Part shown: positions 29,264-34,274 of the stretch, piece after piece | Numbering within the stretch: the first letter of the stretch is position 1 | Layout: each line of letters opens with the position of its first letter | DNA from: DATFWK01 sp035259345 | Lineage (GTDB): Bacteria > Actinomycetota > Thermoleophilia > Miltoncostaeales > Miltoncostaeaceae | NCBI GenBank assembly: GCA_035259345.1 | Contig: DATFWK010000097.1 | Location: forward strand, 1-34,274 | Reading direction: 5' to 3' | DNA: 34,274 bases | Position numbers and translations under genes: made by a program | Notes under the pieces: model-generated | What the model was told of the DNA's origin: nothing | The model's database searches: none | The model's input: only the letters and a program-made list of their open reading frames with translations

Positions 29264-30522
29264 CCGCGCGGCAGGGTAGCAGTCCTCTCGGCGGACGCGC
29301 CGCTGCCCGGTGGATACCGCCGCTCCACGTATTCCTCGACCATCCGCATGAAGTCGTCGGCCAGCGACGCCCCCTCGAGCGTGACGACCTTCTCGCCGTC
29401 CACGTACACCGGCGCGCGGGGCTCCTCGCCCGTGCCGGGCAGGCTGATGCCGATGTCGGCGGCCCGGCTCTCGCCCGGGCCGTTGACGATGCAGCCCATC
29501 ACCGCGACGCGCAGCTCCGCCGCGCCCGGGCGCTCGCTGCGCCAGGCCGTCATGCGCTCCTCGAGGCGCGACTCGATGCGCTGCGCCAGCTCCTGGAAGA
29601 CCGTGCTGGTCGTGCGCCCGCAGCCCGGGCAGGCCGTCACCTGCGGGCGGAACGAGCGCAGGCCGAGGCTCTGGAGCACGTCCAGGCACACCCGCACCTC
29701 GAGCGCGCGGTCCCCGCCGGGCTCCGGGGTGAGGCTGGCGCGGATGGTGTCGCCGACCCCCTCCTGGAGCAGCACCCCCAGCGCCGCGGCGGTCGAGACG
29801 ATGCCCTTGCTGCCCATCCCCGCCTCGGTCAGGCCGAGGTGGAGCGGGTAGTCGCATCGCAGGGCCAGCTCGCGGTAGGCGGCGATCATCTCCGGCAGGC
29901 GGCTGGCCTTGCAGGAGAGGACGATGCGGTCGTGCGGGAGGCCGATCTCCTCCGCGGCGGCGGCCGAGCGCAGCGCGCTCTCGACCATCGCCTCGCGCAC
30001 CACCGCCTCCGCGCTGGCGGGCTCGGCGCGGCGCGCGTTGGCCTCCATCAGCCCGTCCAGCAGCTCCGGGTCGAGCGAGCCGGCGTTCACGCCGATGCGG
30101 ATCGGCTTGGCGTGGTCGATGGCCGCCTGGATCACGGCGGCGAAGTTCGCGTCGTGGCGCGCCCCGCGCCCGACGTTGCCCGGGTTGACGCGCAGCTTGT
30201 CGAGGGCCTCGGCGGCATCAGGGAACTCCCGCAGCAGCGTGTGGCCGTTGTAGTGGAAGTCCCCCACGAGGGGCACGTCCACACCGTGCTCGTCGCGGAG
30301 GCGCTCGCGGATCTCCGACACGCGGGCGGCCGAGGCTCGGTTGTTGACCGTGATACGGACGATCTCGGAGCCCGCCAGCGCGAGCTCGGCCACCTGCCGC
30401 GCCGTGCCCGGCGCGTCCGCCGTGTCGGTGTTCGTCATCGACTGGACGACCACCGGTGCGCCGCCCCCCATCTGGACGTCACCGACCATGCAGCCCACCG
30501 AGCCACGGCGCTCGCCGCTCAC
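29260..30522 (-). CDS. ispG: 4-hydroxy-3-methylbut-2-enyl diphosphate synthase (IspG)
   Basis: Reduces MEcPP to HMBPP in the non-mevalonate isoprenoid pathway using a 4Fe-4S cluster. The 420-residue product has VGDVQMGGGAPVVVQSMTNT, VPLVGDFHYNGH, KLRVNPGNVGRG, RIGVNAGSLD and YPLHLGLTEAGMGSKGIVST in the TIM barrel, and the cluster ligands CPGCGRT (about 312-318) and CIVNGPGE (about 352-359, one Cys). GTG 30522 overlaps the rseP stop by GTGA, and the gene in turn overlaps the CDF gene by GTGA. With dxr two genes upstream, two steps of the same pathway are co-transcribed. Confidence 0.96.
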   Translation of the reverse strand: MSGERRGSVGCMVGDVQMGGGAPVVVQSMTNTDTADAPGTARQVAELALAGSEIVRITVNNRASAARVSEIRERLRDEHGVDVPLVGDFHYNGHTLLREFPDAAEALDKLRVNPGNVGRGARHDANFAAVIQAAIDHAKPIRIGVNAGSLDPELLDGLMEANARRAEPASAEAVVREAMVESALRSAAAAEEIGLPHDRIVLSCKASRLPEMIAAYRELALRCDYPLHLGLTEAGMGSKGIVSTAAALGVLLQEGVGDTIRASLTPEPGGDRALEVRVCLDVLQSLGLRSFRPQVTACPGCGRTTSTVFQELAQRIESRLEERMTAWRSERPGAAELRVAVMGCIVNGPGESRAADIGISLPGTGEEPRAPVYVDGEKVVTLEGASLADDFMRMVEEYVERRYPPGSGASAERTATLPRG

Positions 30523-31652
30523 GGCGTGAAGCCGCTCCCGGTCAGCCGTCCGATGTCGTTGTTGAGGGCGTACACGAACAGGATCGCGAGGATCGCGAGG
30601 CCGACGAAGGAGGCCCGCTCGAAGCTGGCACGGGGCGTGGGCCGCCCGCGCACCTTCTCGATGATCGCGAAGAGGATGTGGCCGCCGTCGAGCGGCAGCA
30701 GCGGGATCAGGTTCATGATCGCGAGGATCAGGCTCAGGATCCCGATGAAGCGGAGCACGGTCGTCGCGCCCTGGTTCGACGCGTCGTTGTAGATCGCGCC
30801 GATGCCGACGACCGAGGAGACCTCGCCCCTCGCCTTCTGGCTCGTGAACAGGCGCCCGAGGCCCTTCACCTGCTCGGTCACCAGGAAGCGCGAGTAGTCC
30901 CCGGCCTCGCGGATGCCGCCGACGAAGCCGAACGACTGCTTCGGCCCGGCCACCTGGTCGAACGCGAACCCGAGCCGCCCGACCGTGCGGCCGTCCGGGT
31001 CGGTCGCCCGCGTGAGCGGCGGCGACGTGCGCTCGAACACGTCGTTCCCGCGCCGGAACGTCACCCGGACGCGCTCGCCCGGGTGCGACTGGAGCTCGGT
31101 GCGCACCCGCGAGAGGTCGCCGGTGGCGGCGACGCCGTTCACGGACACCAGCCGGTCGCCGGGCTGGAGCCCGACGGCGGCCGCCGGCGTGCCGGTGCCG
31201 ACGGCGGCGACGCGGTTGGTGTCCACGCCGATCGGGATGCCGTACCAGAAGACCGCCGCGAACAGGAGGAACGCGACGATGATGTTGACCGCCGGGCCGG
31301 CGAAGATCGTCGCGATCTTGGCCCAGGTCGGCTTCGCGTAGTAGGCGCCCGCCTCCACCTCGGGCGAGGGCGGGATGCGCCGCACCACCTCCCCCGTGCG
31401 CTCGTCGCGGACCTCCTCGACGAGCTCCTCCCGGGTCATCCCGGTGATCTTCACGTAGCCGCCGGCGGGGATCCATCCGATGCGGTATTCGGTTCCGCCC
31501 CGGCGGAAACGGGCGAGCGGGCGCCCGAAGAAGATCGAGAACCGCTCGACGCGCATCCCGCAGGCCTTGGCGACGACCATGTGCCCGGCCTCGTGGAGGA
31601 GGACCAGGGCCATCAGGACGCCGATGAAGGCGACGACGTTGACGCCGCTCAC
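30519..31652 (-). CDS. rseP: Site-2 intramembrane zinc protease RseP/RasP (M50)
   Basis: Cleaves membrane-spanning regulators such as anti-sigma factors within the bilayer. The 377-residue protein has HEAGH in ALVLLHEAGHMVVAKACGM (about 18-36), the M50 loop GWIPAGGYVKITGM, a PDZ domain (LQPGDRLVSVNGVAA, about 165-220) and the third zinc ligand in NLIPLLPLDGGHILF (about 313-327). GTG 31652 overlaps the dxr stop (GTGA). The order dxr-rseP-ispG is widely conserved in Actinomycetota. Confidence 0.95.
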   Translation of the reverse strand: MSGVNVVAFIGVLMALVLLHEAGHMVVAKACGMRVERFSIFFGRPLARFRRGGTEYRIGWIPAGGYVKITGMTREELVEEVRDERTGEVVRRIPPSPEVEAGAYYAKPTWAKIATIFAGPAVNIIVAFLLFAAVFWYGIPIGVDTNRVAAVGTGTPAAAVGLQPGDRLVSVNGVAATGDLSRVRTELQSHPGERVRVTFRRGNDVFERTSPPLTRATDPDGRTVGRLGFAFDQVAGPKQSFGFVGGIREAGDYSRFLVTEQVKGLGRLFTSQKARGEVSSVVGIGAIYNDASNQGATTVLRFIGILSLILAIMNLIPLLPLDGGHILFAIIEKVRGRPTPRASFERASFVGLAILAILFVYALNNDIGRLTGSGFTP

Positions 31653-32755
31653 GCCCGCACCTCGAGCAGCGCGCCGGCAGCAGCCCGCGCCGCGGCGTCG
31701 GCCTCGGCCACCGCAGCGAGCGCGTCCGCGGGTCCCTGCGGGACCTCGGCGAGCGCGTGCTCGACCAGGGCCGGGATCTCCGTGAAGGCCACCCGGCCGT
31801 CCAGGAAGGCGGCCACCGCGACCTCGTTGGCGGCGTTCAGCACGGCCGGCGCCGTGCCGCCCGCCCGCCCGGCCTCGCGGGCCAGCGGGAGGCAGCGGAA
31901 GGCCTCCTCGTCGGGCGCCTCGAACTGGAGCGTGCGGCCGACCAGGTCCGCCGGCGGCGCCGGCGGGGGCGGGTCCGGCCAGCGCAGCGCGTAGCCGATC
32001 GGCACGCGCATGTCCGGAGGGCCGCAGTGGGCCAGCAGGCTTCCGTCCTCGAGCCGGACGAGCGCGTGGACGAGCGACTGGGGGTGGACGACGACCTCGA
32101 TGCGGTCGTAGGGCATGCCGAAGAGGTGATGCGCCTCGATCAGCTCGAGCCCCTTGTTCATCAGCGTCGCCGAGTCGATCGTGATCTTCGCGCCCATGTT
32201 CCACGTGGGGTGCGCGAGTGCCTGCTCAGGCGTGACGCCCTCGAGCTCGTCCGCGGTCCGCCCCCGGAACGGGCCCCCCGAGGCGGTCAGCACGGCGGCC
32301 TCGACCCGCTCGGGCGCCACGCCGGCCAGCAGCTGGAAGAGCGCGGAGTGCTCCGAGTCCACCGGCACCAGGCCGGCGCCGGTGCGCGCGCGCACCTCCG
32401 CCACCAGCTCGCCGCCGACGACCAGGCTCTCCTTGTTCGCGAGCGCAACCGGCACGCCGCGCTCGAGCGCGGCGAGCGTCGGCCGCAGACCCGCCGCACC
32501 GACGAGGCCGTTGAGCACGAGGTCCGGCTGGCTCGCCTCGATGAGCCCGGCCAGGTCGGGATCATGCGGCACGGTGCCGCCGCCCTCGGCGGCCGCCGTG
32601 TGGGCGACGCCACGGGCCGCGGCCTGGGCGGCCATCTCCGCGACCCGCCCGCCGCAGGCCAGCCCCGCGCAGCACAGGTCGTCCGCGCCGTCGATGACCT
32701 CGAGGGCCTGGACGCCGATGGAGCCGGTACAACCGAGGACGAGCACGCGCTTCAC
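31649..32755 (-). CDS. dxr: 1-deoxy-D-xylulose 5-phosphate reductoisomerase
   Basis: Converts DXP to MEP with NADPH, an early committed step of the non-mevalonate pathway. The 368-residue product has the NADPH-binding LGCTGSIGVQALEVI (about 7-21), ANKESLVVGGELV, metal-binding VDSEHSALFQLL, TASGGPFRG and NMGAKITIDSATLMNKGLEL (about 183-202). The start is GTG 32755. A TACACT hexamer ends 9 bases upstream and GTAGGT follows it, so the message has almost no leader. It heads the operon dxr-rseP-ispG-CDF-proS. Confidence 0.96.
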   Translation of the reverse strand: MKRVLVLGCTGSIGVQALEVIDGADDLCCAGLACGGRVAEMAAQAAARGVAHTAAAEGGGTVPHDPDLAGLIEASQPDLVLNGLVGAAGLRPTLAALERGVPVALANKESLVVGGELVAEVRARTGAGLVPVDSEHSALFQLLAGVAPERVEAAVLTASGGPFRGRTADELEGVTPEQALAHPTWNMGAKITIDSATLMNKGLELIEAHHLFGMPYDRIEVVVHPQSLVHALVRLEDGSLLAHCGPPDMRVPIGYALRWPDPPPPAPPADLVGRTLQFEAPDEEAFRCLPLAREAGRAGGTAPAVLNAANEVAVAAFLDGRVAFTEIPALVEHALAEVPQGPADALAAVAEADAAARAAAGALLEVRA

Positions 32756-32764
32756 GACCTACCG

Positions 32765-32770
32765 AGTGTA
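32765..32770 (-). promoter_or_regulatory. Predicted -10 element of the dxr operon
   Basis: TACACT on the minus strand, ending 9 bases before GTG 32755. This is 2-3 bases further than at the leaderless genes and implies a leader of only about 2-3 nt. Confidence 0.5.
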
Positions 32771-32820
32771 GACGGCCCACCCCCACCGGGCCGAGGCGAG
32801 CGGCCCGGGCGGCGGTCGAC

Positions 32821-32826
32821 TAGTCT
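32821..32826 (+). promoter_or_regulatory. Predicted -10 element of leaderless promoter (cyclic-nucleotide-binding protein)
   Basis: TAGTCT followed by CCCGCC (6 bases) and GTG 32833. No Shine-Dalgarno sequence. Confidence 0.6.
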
Positions 32827-32832
32827 CCCGCC

Positions 32833-33258
32833 GTGGCGCGGATCTCGAAGGACACGAAGGTCGAGGCGCTCTCGCGGGCACCCCTCTTCGAGGGGCTCTC
32901 GCGCAAGGAGCTCCAGGAGATCGCGCGCGGCTCGGAGGACATGGACGTGGAGCCCGGCAGGGTCCTCTGCCGCGAGGGCGGGCTCGGCCAGGAGTTCTTC
33001 GTCATCACCGAGGGCGAGGCCGAGGTCCGCCGCAAGGGACGGCGGCGCGGCGTGCTCGGCCCGGGGGACTTCTTCGGCGAGATCGCGCTGATCGACCGCT
33101 CGCCGCGGACGGCGACCGTCACCGCGACGACGCCCCTGCGCTTCTTCGTGCTGACGCGCAGGACGTTCCTGTCGCTCCTCGACGACAACCCCGCCGTCGA
33201 GCGCAAGATCCTGCGCACCCTCGCGCGCCGGGCGCTCTCCGACTCCGGCAGCGCCTGA
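32833..33258 (+). CDS. Stand-alone cyclic-nucleotide-binding domain protein
   Basis: A 141-residue protein consisting of a single Crp-like cNMP-binding beta-barrel: LSRAPLFEGLSRKELQEIAR (about 13-32), EPGRVLCREGGLGQEFFVIT, GEAEVRRKGRR, LGPGDFFGEIALIDRSPRTA (phosphate-binding cassette, about 76-95) and a C-terminal helix. The FGEIALI...RTA cassette keeps the Glu and Arg that bind the nucleotide, so binding of cAMP or cGMP is likely. There is no DNA-binding domain, so it is not a Crp regulator by itself. GTG 32833 is supported by the -10 hexamer 6 bases upstream. A 5'-3' exonuclease gene follows after 13 bp on the same strand. Confidence 0.87.
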   Translation: MARISKDTKVEALSRAPLFEGLSRKELQEIARGSEDMDVEPGRVLCREGGLGQEFFVITEGEAEVRRKGRRRGVLGPGDFFGEIALIDRSPRTATVTATTPLRFFVLTRRTFLSLLDDNPAVERKILRTLARRALSDSGSA

Positions 33259-33271
33259 GCCGGGCCCAGCG

Positions 33272-34135
33272 GTGGTCTCGGGCGAGCCGGCGCCGCTGCT
33301 GGCGTGCGACGCGCCCGGCATCCTCTACAGGGCCTTCTACTCCGTCCCGGACTCGGTGACCGACGAGGAGGGCGCGCCGGTGAACGCGCTCCTCGGATCG
33401 GTCAACCAGGTGCTCTGGTGCGTCGAGCGCTACTCGCCGCGCGCGGTCATCCTCTGCTTCGGCGCCGAGGCCGCCGCCTACCGCACGGCGGCCTATCCCC
33501 CCTACCACGCCACCCGCCCGCCGATGCCGGATGCGCTCGCGGCGCAGTGGGCGAAGGCGCCCGCGCTCTACGGGGCGCTCGGCTGGTGGGTCGCGAGCGA
33601 CGAGGAGCTCGAGGCCGACGACCTCATGGGCACGCTCGCCCAGATCGAGACCGCCGCCGGCGGCGGCACGCTGATCCTCACGGCCGACCGGGACATGTTC
33701 CAGTGCGTCGGGGACGCGGTCACCGTGCTGCTGCAGCGCGCCCGCAGGGAGGGCCCCGAGGAGGTCGGTCCCGCGGGCGTCCGCGAGCGCTACGGCATCG
33801 ATCCCGCCCTGGTCCCGGACTTCATCGCGCTCAGGGGCGACCCCTCGGACGGCCTCCCCGGCGCGAAGGGCATCGGCGCCAAGACGGCGGCCGAGCTCCT
33901 TCGCCGGCACGGCGACCTCGACGGGGTCATCCGTGCCGCGCGGGACGAGCGGCCGGCCGTGCGCCAGGCGCTCTTCGGGCAGGCGGACGAGCTGCGGATG
34001 TTCCGGGACGTCGCGACGCTGCGGCGGGCCGGCATCGAGCGCCCGGACGACCGTCCCACCGATCGCGAGGGCGGCGCCGTCGCGGCCCGGGAGCTCGGCA
34101 TGGTGCGGCTCGCCGAGCGCCTCGCCGGCAACTGA
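33272..34135 (+). CDS. 5'-3' exonuclease, DNA polymerase I N-terminal-domain type
   Basis: A 287-residue stand-alone flap/5' nuclease, as in the N-terminal domain of Pol I. Metal-binding acidic residues are visible in LACDAPGILYRAFYS (Asp, about 12), EELEADDLMGTLA (Glu-Asp-Asp, about 114-118) and ILTADRDMFQCV (Asp-Asp, about 137-139). DFIALRGDPSDGLPGAKGIG and AKTAAELLRRHGDLD (about 185-220) form the helix-hairpin-helix that grips duplex DNA. RYGIDPALVPD matches the family. GTG 33272 is the first start after the preceding stop. It converges with cdsA 8 bp away. A role in Okazaki primer removal or repair is likely. Confidence 0.9.
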   Translation: MVSGEPAPLLACDAPGILYRAFYSVPDSVTDEEGAPVNALLGSVNQVLWCVERYSPRAVILCFGAEAAAYRTAAYPPYHATRPPMPDALAAQWAKAPALYGALGWWVASDEELEADDLMGTLAQIETAAGGGTLILTADRDMFQCVGDAVTVLLQRARREGPEEVGPAGVRERYGIDPALVPDFIALRGDPSDGLPGAKGIGAKTAAELLRRHGDLDGVIRAARDERPAVRQALFGQADELRMFRDVATLRRAGIERPDDRPTDREGGAVAARELGMVRLAERLAGN

Positions 34136-34143
34136 GGGCCGGG

Positions 34144-34274
34144 CTACGTCAGCCAGATGGTCGCGAAGTATCCCGCGATCGCCGTGAAGAGCATCGCGTC
34201 GAACCGGTCGAGCACCCCGCCGTGGCCGGCCAGCACGCGCCCTGAGTCCTTCACGCCGACGGACCGCTTCAGGA
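34144..34274 (-). CDS. cdsA: Phosphatidate cytidylyltransferase CdsA (C-terminal part; start beyond right edge)
   Basis: CdsA makes CDP-diacylglycerol from phosphatidate and CTP. The visible 42 codons read LKRSVGVKDSGRVLAGHGG, then VLDRFDAMLFTAIAGYFA and a TAG stop at 34146-34144. KRSVGVKDSGR-LPGHGGVLDRFDS is the CdsA family signature near the C-terminus, including the Asp of KDSG and DRFD that bind metal. The gene lies on the same strand as dxr, as in many bacteria (cdsA then dxr), but here two genes on the opposite strand separate them. Confidence 0.92.
   Translation of the reverse strand, partial: LKRSVGVKDSGRVLAGHGGVLDRFDAMLFTAIAGYFATIWLT

Noticed and set aside
1..34274. CRISPR arrays, insertion sequences, prophage genes, rRNA, integrase sites at the tRNA
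   Set aside because: I read for spaced repeats, transposase motifs and target duplications and found none. The tRNA 3' end is not repeated elsewhere in the window.

Overview
The window is a stretch of very GC-rich chromosome (roughly 70% G+C or more by eye) with densely packed genes, frequent GTG starts and many 4-base gene overlaps. MurT/GatD, a GarA-type FHA protein beside an FtsR-type MerR regulator, and a dxr-rseP-ispG operon point to Actinomycetota. The deep-branching flavour (zinc ribbon on GarA, unusual FtsH) suggests the class Thermoleophilia, but that placement is an inference. I see no rRNA, insertion sequence, CRISPR array, phage gene or origin. It reads as ordinary chromosome with several unusual gene arrangements.

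Layout. 1-2362 (minus): murT, a SAM methyltransferase and the start of gatD, the lipid II amidation locus with an extra gene inside it. 2457-4272 (plus): an MBL hydrolase, a small membrane protein and a YqgE/AlgH protein that lacks a normal start codon. 4301-6735 (minus): a primary-type sigma factor (also without a normal start), a sulfurtransferase and a DUF1059 protein. 6809-7609 (plus): a SARP/BTAD regulator with a 22-bp-period direct repeat at its start. 7623-9037 (minus): a small membrane protein and an anchored metallophosphoesterase. 9176-12998: an SDR, a citrate synthase divergent from an HTH-citrate synthase fusion, and methylglyoxal synthase. 13123-16991 (plus): an MFS transporter, a 47-residue membrane protein, an MBL protein and an aldehyde dehydrogenase. 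17040-19035: DUF998 and an unrecognised 453-residue protein. 19177-22418: a divergent membrane AAA+/M41 protease with large insertions, plus an overlapping anchored partner. 22432-23966: ferritin and two small envelope-type proteins. 23994-26333 (minus): pgsA-like, GarA-like, FtsR-like and apt. 26363-32755 (minus): tRNA-Pro, proS, a CDF transporter, ispG, rseP and dxr. 32833-34135 (plus): a cyclic-nucleotide-binding protein and a 5'-3' exonuclease. The 3' end of cdsA (minus) closes the window.

Two signals run across the whole window. First, nine gene starts on both strands have a TAnnnT hexamer ending exactly 6 or 7 bases before the start codon, with no Shine-Dalgarno sequence in between. These are best read as sigma-70 -10 elements of leaderless transcripts. 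Other genes and the tRNA have the same hexamer further upstream, and one (the citrate synthase) also has a near-consensus -35. Second, convergent gene pairs meet at GC-only hairpins without a T-tract, which may be the local form of terminator.

The main surprises are the methyltransferase inside murT-gatD, the insertion-bearing FtsH-like protease with its partner, the zinc-ribbon GarA, the SARP repeat, the two conserved genes without usable start codons, and the cognate pair proS/tRNA-Pro.
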